Shown here: positions 22,044-34,242 of the stretch, in pieces
How the letters are laid out: every line of letters starts with the position of its first letter
Numbering within the stretch: the stretch's first letter is position 1
Notes under the pieces: generated by a model
Database searches by the model: none
Seen by the model: the letters and a program-made list of their open reading frames with translations, nothing else
Told to the model about the DNA's origin: nothing
Position numbers and translations under genes: made by a program
Assembly (NCBI GenBank): GCA_022376925.1
Contig: JAIOJX010000005.1
Coordinates: 13,854,501-13,918,500 of the forward strand
DNA length: 64,000 nucleotides
Direction: 5' to 3'
Source of the DNA: Tragulus kanchil
Lineage: Eukaryota; Chordata; Mammalia; Artiodactyla; Tragulidae

Positions 22044-24200
22044 ACACAATTATGAATCCAGAGAAAAGTATGTCTGCACATCAAGAAAAGGAAAAAATAT
22101 GTGAGAAATACCTAATCTGCACTGGACAGTCATAGCACGACATCTCCAGGAAATTAGGATTTTAAAGACCAAGGTGGCAAGTGTTCCTTAGTGACAACTC
22201 CTCCCCAGCCTTATTTGTCTAATCCTCTGCTTCCCAAATGGGTTGCCGAGGCCTACCAGAAGGCACTGTGGCCCAGCAGACAGAACGATCTAGATCGAGA
22301 AGCTTGGAGACAACGGTGCAGTTCTCCATACCCTGGGATGCAGGTCCCTTTCAGGCTGCCAGGAGCCATCACACACCTGCTCTTGGAGGAGCGTTTTATT
22401 CACGCCTGCAGGAGGAGGTGAGTAGGAAGTAAGGGTGCACGCTGCAGAAGCCCCTGGTAAAAATGGGAAGGTGGGGACAGAGCCTGGGCTTCCTGCCTTG
22501 ACCACTTATAAACCATTTATAAACCACGAGCTGTTGCGGTCCACGAGTAGCCATCGGGAGGAGTCCCCCTGACTTGACATCCTTTCTGCTCTATTTTTGC
22601 TCTTTTTAATAACAAAATCAGTAAAAATCTTAAGAAAAAATTTCAAATATGTTGCTCTCCTCTCCTCACCCTACTATGAAGAGTTGTACAAGAGTACCCT
22701 CAAGTATTTGTTTTTTTTCTAGTCTGACTTCTCAAAGCACCAAATGGGAAGCTATAGTAAAATGACAAGAAGAATCTACATATATTCTCCAGCCCCATCC
22801 TTCTGAACAGATACAAGGCACAGAACTCACTACAGGTATTAGAAGAAAAACTCTGGAAGCATTCTATCAAAGCCACAACTTCCTTTTCATTTAATGAAAT
22901 GCTCCTATGCAAAAGCATGGTTCTAACTAGGATCTCCAATCATGCTTTGGATACACGTCTATGTAGGACTGAGTCCCTTTGGTGTTCACTTGAACCAATC
23001 AACAACATTGTTTATCAGCTATACCCCAATACAAAATAAAAAGCAAAAAATAAAATTAAAAACAAAAATGTTATAGTATAGTTATATGATTAAAGGTTAT
23101 TCAAAGAGTTTTTGTAAAACATAATTATGAATCCAGAGAAAAGTATGTCTGCACATCAAGAAAAGGAAAAAATATGTGAGAAATACCTAATCTGCACTGG
23201 ACAGTCATAGCACGACATCTCCAGGAAATTAGGATTTTAAAGACCAAGGTGGCAAGTGTTCCTTAGTGACAACTCCTCCCCAGCCTTATTTGTCTAATCC
23301 TCTGCTTCCCAAATGGGTTGCCGAGGCCTACCAGAAGGCACTGTGGCCCAGCAGACAGAACGATCTAGATCGAGAAGCTTGGAGACAACGGTGCAGTTCT
23401 CCATACCCTGGGATGCAGGTCCCTTTCAGGCTGCCAGGAGCCATCACACACCTGCTCTTGGAGGAGCGTTTTATTCACGCCTGCAGGAGGAGGTGAGTAG
23501 GAAGTAAGGGTGCACGCTGCAGAAGCCCCTGGTAAAAATGGGAAGGTGGGGACAGAGCCTGGGCTTCCTGCCTTGACCACTTATAAACCATTTATAAACC
23601 ACGAGCTGTTGCGGTCCACGAGTAGCCATCGGGAGGAGTCCCCCTGACTTGACATCCTTTCTGCTCTATTTTGCTCTTTTTAATAACAAAATCAGTAAAA
23701 ATCTTAAGAAAAAATTTCAAATATGTTGCTCTCCTCTCCTCACCCTACTATGAAGAGTTGTACAAGAGTACCCTCAAGTATTTGTTTTTTTTCTAGTCTG
23801 ACTTCTCAAAGCACCAAATGGGAAGCTATAGTAAAATGACAAGAAGAATCTACATATATTCTCCAGCCCCATCCTTCTGAACAGATACAAGGCACAGAAC
23901 TCACTACAGGTATTAGAAGAAAAACTCTGGAAGCATTCTATCAAAGCCACAACTTCCTTTTCATTTAATGAAATGCTCCTATGCAAAAGCATGGTTCTAA
24001 CTAGGATCTCCAATCATGCTTTGGATACACGTCTATGTAGGACTGAGTCCCTTTGGTGTTCACTTGAACCAATCAACAACATTGTTTATCAGCTATACCC
24101 CAATACAAAATAAAAAGCAAAAAATAAAATTAAAAACAAAAAAATGTTATAGTATAGTTATATGATTAAAGGTTATTCAAAGAGTTTTTTGTAAAACATA
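22044..24200. repeat. Direct tandem duplication 8 (1075 bp)
   Basis: Bases from 22044 recur from 23119 with offset 1075, clean until a homopolymer difference near 22595/23670. The first copy ends 'gagtttttgtaaaacataat', which in the second copy reads gagttttttgtaaaacataattattttcc. The block includes an L1 tail and an exon-like but unconvincing segment ending GTGAGT at 22418. Confidence 0.95.
22985..23050 (+). mobile_element. Short L1 3' tail (first of three copies)
   Basis: caatcaacaacattgtttat with ctataccccaatacaaaat and an A-rich run resembles the last bases of an artiodactyl L1. It is found again near 24059-24130 and 25150-25220 because of duplications 8 and 9. Confidence 0.5.
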
Positions 24201-26010
24201 ATTATTTTCCCAAAGTCAAAATCAGCCAACAGTTTTAACCATCCAAGTCTGCACAAAGATTTCTATAATTACATTAAAAGCAACCTCACTGGTCTACTTT
24301 CTGTCCAGACAATATTTTAACCTCTTTTTCCCATCCTATGGAAGGTAGCTGCCTCCTTGTTTAAACATCACAAGTCTCTAATGCAATCAGAACAAAAGTT
24401 CTTGTAGACAAAGGCGCTATTGAAAATGTCTCTTCCTTTGGAGGAGGCTTAATAAAACTGCTAGCTTAAAACTGAGATTTCAATGGTCTCATCTGCAAAC
24501 ACCACAGAACAGAAATGCCAGTTGGCATTAAATCTAGAGATTACCTGTTGAAACACCAAAAGCAGGTAGGCTTTGATGTGGGTTACCTGGTGCCCAGAAA
24601 GTACCAAGAAATACAATTATCCTTTTTTTTTTTTTAAATGAACATGGAGTTGAAGATTTGATACCATGTCTGGAGTAAAGACCTGTTGCGAAGAGGGAGG
24701 GAGGCTGGGAGCAAGCAAACGCGTGTGCACACACACACACACACGCCTGCCTCAACCAGTTATAACTAATGCTGTATAGTGAAATACCTTATTCTGTAAC
24801 AAGGGAGAATCTTTGTATTAAAAAAACATACTTTTTATTTTGTACTGGGGAATAGCCAATTAGCCATGGTGCAATAATTTCAGGCAAAGAGCAAAGGATT
24901 CAGCCATACACACACCTGCAATAATTTGGGACTAAAAGGTCTACATATATTCTCCAGCCCCATCCTTCTGAACAGATACAAGGCACAGAACTCACTACAG
25001 GTATTAGAAGAAAAACTCTGGAAGCATTCTATCAAAGCCACAACTTCCTTTTCATTTAATGAAATGCTCCTATGCAAAAGCATGGTTCTAACTAGGATCT
25101 CCAATCATGCTTTGGATACACGTCTATGTAGGACTGAGTCCCTTTGGTGTTCACTTGAACCAATCAACAACATTGTTTATCAGCTATACCCCAATACAAA
25201 ATAAAAAGCAAAAAATAAAATTAAAAACAAAAAAATGTTATAGTATAGTTATATGATTAAAGGTTATTCAAAGAGTTTTTTGTAAAACATAATTATTTTC
25301 CCAAAGTCAAAATCAGCCAACAGTTTTAACCATCCAAGTCTGCACAAAGATTTCTATAATTACATTAAAAGCAACCTCACTGGTCTACTTTCTGTCCAGA
25401 CAATATTTTAACCTCTTTTTCCCATCCTATGGAAGGTAGCTGCCTCCTTGTTTAAACATCACAAGTCTCTAATGCAATCAGAACAAAAGTTCTTGTAGAC
25501 AAAGGCGCTATTGAAAATGTCTCTTCCTTTGGAGGAGGCTTAATAAAACTGCTAGCTTAAAACTGAGATTTCAATGGTCTCATCTGCAAACACCACAGAA
25601 CAGAAATGCCAGTTGGCATTAAATCTAGAGATTACCTGTTGAAACACCAAAAGCAGGTAGGCTTTGATGTGGGTTACCTGGTGCCCAGAAAGTACCAAGA
25701 AATACAATTATCCTTTTTTTTTTTTTAAATGAACATGGAGTTGAAGATTTGATACCATGTCTGGAGTAAAGACCTGTTGCGAAGAGGGAGGGAGGCTGGG
25801 AGCAAGCAAACGCGTGTGCACACACACACACACACGCCTGCCTCAACCAGTTATAACTAATGCTGTATAGTGAAATACCTTATTCTGTAACAAGGGAGAA
25901 TCTTTGTATTAAAAAAACATACTTTTTATTTTGTACTGGGGAATAGCCAATTAGCCATGGTGCAATAATTTCAGGCAAAGAGCAAAGGGATTCAGCCATA
26001 CACACACCTG
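23849..26010. repeat. Direct tandem duplication 9 (1091 bp)
   Basis: Bases from 23849 recur from 24940 with offset 1091. At the junction the first copy reads cacacctgcaataatttggg actaaaagg before the jump, while the second copy continues cacacctggacccactc. Together with duplication 8 this makes a triplet: 22774-23040, 23849-24115 and 24940-25205. Confidence 0.95.
24726..24745. repeat. CA microsatellite, with duplicate at 25817-25836
   Basis: A pure CA run of about ten units after gcgtgtg. The copy at 25817 has the same length. Confidence 0.8.
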
Positions 26011-26024
26011 GACCCACTCTCTTC

Positions 26025-26335
26025 CAAACTCCAGTCTCATCCAGTCTGTCACACAATGCTGAGCAGAGTTCCCTGTGCTACACAGTGGGCCTTTGCTGGT
26101 TATCCATTTTAAATATAGCAGCGTGTACACATCCATCCGAAACTTCCTAACTATCCTTTCCCCCTGTCCTTTCCCCCTATCCCTGGCAACCATAAGTTTG
26201 TTCTCTGAGTCGATTTTTGTTAAGTTCATTTGTATCATGTCTTTTCAGATCCTGCATTAAGGGAGGTTATATGATGTTTCTGCTTCTCCCTCTGACTTCA
26301 TTCAGAAGGACAATCTCTAGGTCCACACAGGAAGA
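26025..26335 (-). mobile_element. L1 3' region, antisense
   Basis: 'gcagagttccctgtgctaca', 'ttggttatcc'-like wording, 'gcaaccataagtttgttctc' and aatctctaggtccacacag match the reverse complement of the artiodactyl L1 3' untranslated part. Truncated at both ends. Confidence 0.72.
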
Positions 26336-26985
26336 ACCTCTGTGTTTTATTACAGGTAAATCACAAAGGCCATGTTGCCTATAAGCTTACAGTGTACATT
26401 ATGACCCATCCCTGGGAACCTGGACTCCTGGGCAACGAGCATTAAGCTAAGATATCTTTGTTCAGCTCCCATGAAACACCCAGACCAGTTTCACTTGCAA
26501 ATGACTGCAGAAAGGACAGAAGTAATACATCCCCTCTGGAGATGGACCCAAACTAGGAAATGCCTGACTTTACTCCCTCCCTTTTTAGTATAAAAGAAGT
26601 TCAACTCCTAATTCAGTAGAGATGTTCTTTAGGACACAAGTCTGCTGTCATCTCCATCTGGGGCTCTCTGAATATCAAAGGCGCTGTTCCTTGCCCCAGC
26701 AACTCATCTCTATATTGACTGGCCTTTTGTCAGAGAGCAGTGTGAGCTTGGATTCAGTAAGAATTCCGTTTGCTACGAGGTTTAAAGTCAAATAAAGGGC
26801 AACGTCAACTACTTTTTTGAAGCACAGGACTCCAACAAGACATAGCCACAGTGTGCTTTCAGCGTCTGGTAGCGGATGACCAAGTCTCATTAAAAATTAC
26901 AAGGAATTTCTTACATAATGAACATCTTAGAAGCATCCCACATCTCTTTAAAAACAAATACTTAAAACTCTTTAGAATTAGCAAC
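26336..26985. other. Unique sequence, nothing identified
   Basis: No repeat or gene recognised. Short frames only. Confidence 0.35.
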
Positions 26986-26990
26986 ACCTG

Positions 26991-27132
26991 GGGACTTCCC
27001 TGGTGGCCCAGTAGCTAAGACTTGGGGTCCCAATGCAATGCCCTGGGTTAGGGAATGAGATCCCCACTTGCCACAACTGAAGATCCCATGTGCCGTAACT
27101 AAGACCTGGAGCAGCCAGATAAAATAAATAAC
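26991..27132 (+). mobile_element. tRNA-Glu-derived SINE, CHR-type, short
   Basis: It begins 'gggacttccctggtggccca' and has the 'aagatcccatgtgccgtaac' body and an ataaaataaata tail, typical of older cetartiodactyl tRNA-Glu SINEs. Internally shortened. Confidence 0.75.
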
Positions 27133-27321
27133 ATCAATGTTAGAAAATAAGGCATTAACTTGGTCACACATTTCTGGAACTCCCATGCTCTGAAGCGGCA
27201 CACCCTCACTCCTAGCAGAAGAAAGAGGAAAGGACTTTCTCCTGCCACCCTCCTCTGCCAGGTTTAGGGGTTTATCCTAATATCATGGCTCAGGGGATTC
27301 TCACACTTAGAACGCCTCACA

Positions 27322-29612
27322 TATCAAAAGAGGAGAAAAATCTCTCGCTCCTTAATTGTTTTGTCGAATAAGCTCTCTGAAGTTCATTTTTGTTACCTTT
27401 TTCAGGCAAAATAAGAGGCCTTTTACAAAAATTCTATTGCTAAAACAATGGAATTCTCCTGGGAATGACTTCGTTATGGAAATGAAGTGACAGCTTCTTT
27501 TATCTAGCCAGGCAGAAAGTCTGCATTTATAAAAGGCATTCAGAGCACTCAAGTGCCGTGTGTGGGAGGACAGAAAATGCTATTTTTAATTCTGATCGCA
27601 GCATTCCTCCCATACAGGTCTTTCAGTTTAATCATAATCATAATAATCCTGATCTAAAGGGAAAAATAAAAAGATTCGCATTTCTGCTGACCCCAGCAGA
27701 AAAAGAAAGGGGGAAGAAAGAAAGAAATGACGAGACTGTTGAATACAGCTTCCTTCCACTTTTAGACCACTCTGTAGGCTCCGAGATCGACCTCCAAGAC
27801 TATCGGAAGTGGTATCCAGAATGAAAAGGACTTCAGTTCTGAGAGTAACAGCTTTCCATCTTCTCAGACACATTTATGGTTTCATCCACGTGACTTTCAC
27901 TGTACTGAGCCCGCAGGAGTCACCTGGGCCTGCCGGGGAAGGTTGTGTGGGCTGGCCCATCTGTCCGCAAAAGCTTACATCCGTGGTGATGCTGCGAGGG
28001 ATGAGTCCATTGAAATCCGATTGAAGATTTTAGAAACTGGAAGCCCTCATGGGCAATGCAAGAGCCCCCTGAGCTGTGGGGTAAGTGGCTGCAGAACTTC
28101 CCAGGTAAAGTGTGGAATCTACAGAGGAGCCTTGTACACGGCTGCCAGATTCCCACTGGCTCTGCTGGGGACCAGTGTCTGAAGAGGAGGGACAAATTCG
28201 GTGCTGGTCAGAGGGAAGACCAGTGCAGATGACTCTCTGCAGAAGGTGGCACTGGAGGGGAAAAAGTATAGGATGAGCGTGGAATACAAAGGATAACTGA
28301 TGGAATAAGACCCATGTTAAGTGATGGCTAGCTCAGTTGGTCAAGAATCTGCAATGCAGGAGACCCGGGTTCAATCCCTGAGTTGGGAAGATCCCCTGGA
28401 GAAGGAAAGGCCAACCCACTCCTGTATTCTTGCCGAGAATCGCATGGACAGAGAAGGCTCATCTACGAAGTATCAAAGAGGAGAAAATCTCTCGCTCCTT
28501 AATTGTTTTGTCGAATAAGCTCTCTGAAGTTCATTTTGTTACCTTTCAGGCAAAATAAGAGGCCTTTTACAAAAATTCTATTGCTAAAACAATGGAATTC
28601 TCCTGGGAATGACTTCGTTATGGAAATGAAGTGACAGCTTCTTTTATCTAGCCAGGCAGAAAGTCTGCATTTATAAAAGGCATTCAGAGCACTCAAGTGC
28701 CGTGTGTGGGAGGACAGAAAATGCTATTTTTAATTCTGATCGCAGCATTCCTCCCATACAGGTCTTTCAGTTTAATCATAATCATAATAATCCTGATCTA
28801 AAGGGAAAAATAAAAAGATTCGCATTTCTGCTGACCCCAGCAGAAAAAGAAAGGGGGAAGAAAGAAAGAAATGACGAGACTGTTGAATACAGCTTCCTTC
28901 CACTTTTAGACCACTCTGTAGGCTCCGAGATCGACCTCCAAGACTATCGGAAGTGGTATCCAGAATGAAAAGGACTTCAGTTCTGAGAGTAACAGCTTTC
29001 CATCTTCTCAGACACATTTATGGTTTCATCCACGTGACTTTCACTGTACTGAGCCCGCAGGAGTCACCTGGGCCTGCCGGGGTAGGTTGTGTGGGCTGGC
29101 CCATCTGTCCGCAAAAGCTTACATCCGTGGTGATGCTGCGAGGGATGAGTCCATTGAAATCCGATTGAAGATTTTAGAAACTGGAAGCCCTCATGGGCAA
29201 TGCAAGAGCCCCCTGAGCTGTGGGGTAAGTGGCTGCAGAACTTCCCAGGTAAAGTGTGGAATCTACAGAGGAGCCTTGTACACGGCTGCCAGATTCCCAC
29301 TGGCTCTGCTGGGGACCAGTGTCTGAAGAGGAGGGACAAATTCGGTGCTGGTAAGAGGGGAAGACCAGTGCAGATGACTCTCTGCAGAAGGTGGCACTGG
29401 AGGGGAAAAAGTATAGGATGAGCGTGGAATACAAAGGATAACTGATGGAATAAGACCCATGTTAAGTGATGGCTAGCTCAGTTGGTCAAGAATCTGCAAT
29501 GCAGGAGACCCGGGTTCAATCTCTGAGTTGGGAAGATCCCCTGGAGAAGGAAAGGCCAACCCACTCCTGTATTCTTGCCGGGAGAATCGCATGGACAGAG
29601 AAGGCTTCTCTG
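27322..29612. repeat. Direct tandem duplication 10 (about 1.147 kb)
   Basis: Bases from 27322 recur from 28471. The offset is 1149 at the edge and 1144 inside, through lost bases in homopolymers (aggagaaaaatc against aggagaaaatc; tttttgttaccttttt against ttttgttacctttc). The junction falls inside a Bov-tA body: 'gagaaggctcatctacgaag' then back, while the second copy continues gaaggcttctctgttcaag. Confidence 0.95.
28325..28470 (+). mobile_element. Bov-tA SINE cut by the junction (first copy)
   Basis: Plus-sense head (gctcagttggtcaagaatct, B-box-like gggttcaatccc) and start of the Bov-A body. It stops at the junction of duplication 10. The intact counterpart is at 29468-29670. Confidence 0.82.
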
Positions 29613-29670
29613 TTCAAGAGGTTAGACGTGGGTTCAAGAGTTCAAGAGGTTGGACATGACCTAGTGACCA
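29468..29670 (+). mobile_element. Bov-tA SINE, complete counterpart
   Basis: Same element as 28325-28470, continuing through 'cttgccgggagaatcgcatg' to a degraded end near gttggacatgacctagtgac. Confidence 0.82.
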
Positions 29671-29754
29671 AACCACCACCACCACCAAGAGATGGGTTTA
29701 CGACCAAAAGTGCAAAATTAAAGAACAGATGGGGTCCAAGAGAGAATCTTTACT

Positions 29755-30960
29755 TGATGTAAAATTCACATAATATTTGCCATTTTAATCATTTTTAATG
29801 TGTACAATTCAGTGATGCTGTGCAACTATCATTATCTAATACCAGCCGATTTCTATCACCTTCCAGAAAAACTCCATAGCCATAAAACAGTCACCCCCCC
29901 ATTCCCTCCTCCTCCTAGGCCCTGGCCACTGCTGATCTGCTTTCTGTGTCTACGGACATGCCTGCTCTGGACACTGCATCTAAACAGAATCATACAATAT
30001 GTGGCCTCTCATATCTGGCTTCTTTCACTAAGCATAACATTCTCAGGATTCATCCATGTTGTTATATGGATCAGCACTAAACTCCTTTTTTGGCTGAATA
30101 TTGGCTTCATTGTACATATATACCATATTTTGTTTACTCAATCATCATTTGATGGACATTTGGGTTGTTTCCACTTTCTGGCCATGATGAAGAACACTGT
30201 TAAGAACATTCTTATACATGTTTTTGTTTGAATGCCTGTTTTCAATTCTCTCGGGTATGTACCTAGAAGTGGAACTGCGGGGTCATGGTAATTCTGTAAC
30301 CTTTTGGGAAACTGCCAGATTATTTTCCACAATGTCTCCACAATGTTAAAGCAATGCACAAAGGTCCCAATTTCTCTAAATCCTTGCCAATATTTGCTAT
30401 TTTTCCAACTTCTTATTAGGGCCTATCTTGACGGACATACAGTGGTATCTCATTGTGGTTTTGATTTGCATTTCTCTAGCCACTGAAGATGCTGAGCATC
30501 TTTTCAACATGCTTATTGACCATTTGTACTTCTTTTTTGAAGAAACGGGGCTTCCCTGGTAGTTCAGATGATAAAGAATCTGCCTGAAATGCAGGAGACC
30601 TGGGTTCTTTCCCTGGATCAGGAAGATTCCCTGGAGAGGGAAATGGCTACTCCCTCTAGTATTTGTGCCTGGAGAATTCCATGGACAGAGGAGCCTGGTG
30701 AACTACAGTTCATGGAGTCACAAAGCGCTGGACATGACTGAGCTAAAAACACTTTCACTTTTGGAGAAATGTCTGTTCAAGTTCTTTCTCCATTTAAAAA
30801 TTGAGCCCCCTTTTAGTCGTGCAATTCTAAGTGGTCTTTACCTATTTCAGAGACTAGTCTCTTATCAGATACGTGATTGGCATATATCTCCTCCCATTTG
30901 TGGGTTGTCTTGACTTTATAATACCCTTGAGGGTTTTCCTTAACGAAGTCCAATTTATTT
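29755..30960 (-). mobile_element. L1 3' region, antisense, interrupted by Bov-tA
   Basis: From 'tgtaaaattcacataatatt' and tgtacaattcagtgatgct through 'gatggacatttgggttgttt', ggggtcatggtaattctg and 'tctcattgtggttttgattt' to tggagaaatgtctgttcaag: the reverse complement of the end of L1 ORF2 and the 3' UTR. It is split by the SINE at 30548-30762. Open frames here, such as 29800-30231, are relics. Confidence 0.8.
30548..30762 (+). mobile_element. Bov-tA SINE inside the L1 (first copy)
   Basis: A complete plus-sense element from gggcttccctggtagttcag to cacttt. Flanks gaagaaacg (left) and ggagaaatg (right) agree at seven of nine bases and look like a diverged target duplication. It breaks L1 text that joins up once the SINE is removed. 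Confidence 0.85.
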
Positions 30961-31470
30961 TCTTATGTTACTTGTGCTTTTAGTATACCTAAGAATCCAC
31001 TGTCAAACCCAAACTCATGAAGATCCGCCCCTATGCTTTATTCTAAGAGTTATATAGTTTAAATAAAATGGATTGACAACTTAAAGGGGAGGGCTAATTT
31101 TTGCACATGATCTGAAGGGTCCAAACTTCCTTCTTTTGCATGGGCCCCGTGTGTCTTTTCCAGCTGTCTCAGCAAAGAATAAAGTTCGCAGAGATTTGAA
31201 TATGGGGTGATTTTCGTTCATTCTCTTTTTTAAGTGTTTTTTTCTTTAAAAAAAATGTCATTTTGCAAATCTCCTTAACTGACTTTTGGTTACAGTGAAG
31301 GCAAATGAATAAACTTGGTTACCTCACCCCACATTCTGAAGATATGGAGAGTTTTCAAGAACCTTGACTTACCAGGGCTATAATTCTGAGCTTTGGGGGA
31401 AGCAAACCAGTTCTTGGTTGATGCTTTTGCAAGGACTTAACTTCTAAAAGCAACAAGTAGCTTGAAATTG

Positions 31471-31599
31471 GGGCTTCCCTGCTGACCCAGTGGGTAAAGA
31501 GTCTGCCCTGCAGTGCAAGGAGTACTGGTTCGATCCCTGGCCTGGGAAGATCCCATGTGCTGCAGTGGCTGGATTGGTGTGTCCAATTACGCGGTGCCA
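31471..31599 (+). mobile_element. tRNA-Glu SINE cut by the junction
   Basis: Head and B box (ggttcgatccc) of the element whose full copy is at 32575-32876. It stops abruptly at junction 11. Confidence 0.83.
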
Positions 31600-31652
31600 C
31601 TGAGCATCTTTTCAACATGCTTATTGACCATTTGTACTTCTTTTGAAGAAAC

Positions 31653-31866
31653 GGGCTTCCTGGTAGTTCAGATGATAAAGAATCTGCCTGAAATGCAGGA
31701 GACCTGGGTTCTTTCCCTGGATCAGGAAGATTCCCTGGAGAGGGAAATGGCTACTCCCTCTAGTATTTGTGCCTGGAGAATTCCATGGACAGAGGAGCCT
31801 GGTGAACTACAGTTCATGGAGTCACAAAGCGCTGGACATGACTGAGCTAAAAACACTTTCACTTTT
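31653..31866 (+). mobile_element. Bov-tA SINE, duplicate of 30548-30762
   Basis: Copy by duplication 11 with two missing bases in its head. Confidence 0.83.
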
Positions 31867-32574
31867 GGAGAAATGTCTGTTCAAGTTCTTTCTCCATTTA
31901 AAAATTGAGCCCCCTTTTAGTCGTGCAATTCTAAGTGGTCTTTACCTATTTCAGAGACTAGTCTCTTATCAGATACGTGATTGGCATATATCTCCTCCCA
32001 TTTGTGGGTTGTCTTGACTTTATAATACCCTTGAGGGTTTTCCTTAACGAAGTCCAATTTATTTTCTTATGTTACTTGTGCTTTTAGTATACCTAAGAAT
32101 CCACTGTCAAACCCAAACTCATGAAGATCCGCCCCTATGCTTTATTCTAAGAGTTATATAGTTTAAATAAAATGGATTGACAACTTAAAGGGGAGGGCTA
32201 ATTTTTGCACATGATCTGAAGGGTCCAAACTTCCTTCTTTTGCATGGGCCCCGTGTGTCTTTTCCAGCTGTCTCAGCAAAGAATAAAGTTCGCAGAGATT
32301 TGAATATGGGGTGATTTTCGTTCATTCTCTTTTTTAAGTGTTTTTTTCTTTAAAAAATATGTCATTTTGCAAATCTCCTTAACTGACTTTTGGTTACAGT
32401 GAAGGCAAATGAATAAACTTGGTTACCTCACCCCACATTCTGAAGATATGGAGAGTTTTCAAGAACCTTGACTTACCAGGGCTATAATTCTGAGCTTTGG
32501 GGGAAGCAAACCAGTTCTTGGTTGATGCTTTTGCAAGGACTTAACTTCTAAAAGCAACAAGTAGCTTGAAATTG

Positions 32575-32829
32575 GGGCTTCCCTGCTGACCCAGTGGGTA
32601 AAGAGTCTGCCCTGCAGTGCAAGGAGTACTGGTTCGATCCCTGGCCTGGGAAGATCCCATGTGCTGCAGTGGCTGGATTGGTGTGTCCAATTACACGCCG
32701 GTGCTCTGGAGCGCATGTGCCCAGAGCCGGTGCTCTGCAACCAGAGAAGTCACTGCAAAGGGAAGCCCACACAGGCCAAAGAATAAAGATGGCTGAAAAT
32801 AAACAGAGAAACAATAAAAGAGGCCAAAA

Positions 32830-32860
<31 letters not shown>

Positions 32861-32876
32861 CATAAAAAGGAAAACA
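32575..32876 (+). mobile_element. Complete tRNA-Glu SINE with 19-bp target duplication
   Basis: It begins gggcttccctgctgaccc, carries a B box, the body with gtgtgtccaattacacgcc, and an A run at 32831-32855. The 19-bp repeat AACAAGTAGCTTGAAATTG at 32556-32574 and 32877-32895 is perfect, so the insertion is relatively young or well kept. The A run is followed by a short non-A segment before the repeat. Confidence 0.92.
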
Positions 32877-32895
32877 AACAAGTAGCTTGAAATTG

Positions 32896-33110
32896 CTGGG
32901 TTTTCCATGACTTTCATTCCACTTGTCCCCATGTTTCTCCTGCTCTAGTGAGCTGCTCCTGTCTATCCTCAGCTTCTTAGAGACCTCTGTTCCTGTTCCC
33001 ACCCTGTCACCTGCCTATGAATATTGGCTCTTTGCAGAGAACTTAACAAGTGAACTCACACTAAGTCAGACAGAATATTCTTTCAGCATCATGCTCAAGT
33101 CCTTGTTTTG
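32896..33110. other. Unique sequence between SINEs
   Basis: About 200 bases with no recognised element. Confidence 0.3.
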
Positions 33111-33111
33111 T

Positions 33112-33320
33112 TGTGTTGCATGGTGGTTACTCAGTCATATCTGACTCCTTGCAACCCCATGAACTGCAACCCTCCAGGCTCCGTGGTCCATGGGATTCTC
33201 CAGCCAAGAACACTGGAGTGTGTAGCCATTCCCTTCTCTAGAGGATCTTTCCGATCCAAGGACCAAACCCAGGTCTCTCCCGGTGCAAGAGATTCTTCAC
33301 TGTCTGCGCCATCATGAATA
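33112..33320 (-). mobile_element. Bov-tA SINE, antisense
   Basis: It reads 'ttactcagtcatatctgact', ccaggctccgtggtccatg, 'attctccagccaagaacact' and ggatctttccgatccaagg: the reverse complement of a full Bov-tA. Confidence 0.85.
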
Positions 33321-33457
33321 GATGCTCTTCTAGCACGACACTCAAGTTGTTCTCTTGTCCAGCCAAAAGAACGACATATACGTTGTAGCTGTCTAGGCAT
33401 CACCGGATCAGTCTGTAGCAGAACTAGAGAATTGCAGATCCCTCCTAAGCATCGCTC

Positions 33458-33612
33458 CTCAAGCTTGGCTGCACAGAGAGGTCACCTGGGAAGCTCTAAA
33501 AATACGGCGGCCTGCGGTGCCCCAGCAGAGATCCCCACTTAAACTGATGCGGGGTGCAGCCCAGGCAACAGGATTATGGTGGGCAAGCAAGCGGGGCGGT
33601 GGCCAGCCTTGT
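33458..33612. mobile_element. MER5A-like fragment
   Basis: 'cttggctgcacagagaggtc', acctgggaagctctaaaaa and a GC-rich remainder resemble a diverged MER5A element. Confidence 0.45.
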
Positions 33613-34030
33613 GGGGTCAGGCACCTGAAGCTGTTACGTACTCCTCTGGGTCTCAAAGCCAGCTCTCGCCACATGGTGGCAGGAAGAGATGGTAGGGAAG
33701 GGATTTCAGTGCAATTCTTTCAATCCCAAAGGCTGTATCACTTATGTCATCTCTCTCAGTGATTTTAAAGGGGGAAGTTGTGAATGTGGTCATCTTACTT
33801 GGCACAAGGGTCCACGGGGGAAACGTCTCCCATCCAGTACCCATCATGCAGGGTGGGAGCACTGAAAAGAATGGTGGACACCACCCCTGACGTTTACTGT
33901 TCTTGCTCTCTGTGTACGTACATGGGTGTGTGAGTGTGTGCGGGTGTGTATGTCCATACGAGAGAAGCCGGCCTTAGGGGTACACCTGAATTCCGGCTGG
34001 TAGGATACAACTTCCAAACTGTCGCTAGGT
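33613..34030. other. Unique sequence with a TG-rich run
   Basis: It includes an imperfect TG tract at 33922-33952. No gene recognised. Confidence 0.35.
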
Positions 34031-34242
34031 GGCCTTCCTTGGTGGCTCAGATGGCAAAGAATCCACCTGCAATGCAGGAGACCCAGGTTTGACCCCTGGG
34101 TTGGGAAGATCCCCAAGAGAAGGAAATGGCTACCCCCTCTAGTCTTCTTGCCTGGAGAATTCCATGGACAGAGGAGCCTGGTGGGCTACAGTTTCATAGG
34201 GTCACAAGATTTAGACACAACTGAGCAACTGAACCACCACCA
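34031..34242 (+). mobile_element. Bov-tA SINE, plus sense
   Basis: Complete: 'ggtggctcagatggcaaaga', gcaatgcaggagacccagg, 'ttgcctggagaattccatgg', gagcctggtgggctacag and 'tagacacaactgagcaactg'. The left part of the body marks the start of duplication 12. Confidence 0.88.

Larger units (their letters stand above)
30492..32700. repeat. Direct tandem duplication 11 (about 1.10 kb)
   Basis: Bases from 30492 recur from 31600 with offset 1108 falling to 1104 (homopolymer losses: cttttttgaag against cttttgaag; acggggcttccc against acgggcttcc). The first copy stops in the middle of a SINE at 31599 ('ccaattacgcggtgccactg'), the second continues ccaattacacgccggtgc. Confidence 0.95.

Noticed and set aside
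22355..22417. 63-nt in-frame exon-like segment between tttcag and GTGAGT, with duplicate at 23430-23492
   Set aside because: The polypyrimidine tract is weak and the peptide AARSHHTPALGGAFYSRLQEE is unrecognised. Such matches are expected by chance in tens of kilobases, though RNA data could revive it.
29800..30231. 143-codon open frame
   Set aside because: It lies in antisense L1 text and does not correspond to an L1 protein in the sense direction.
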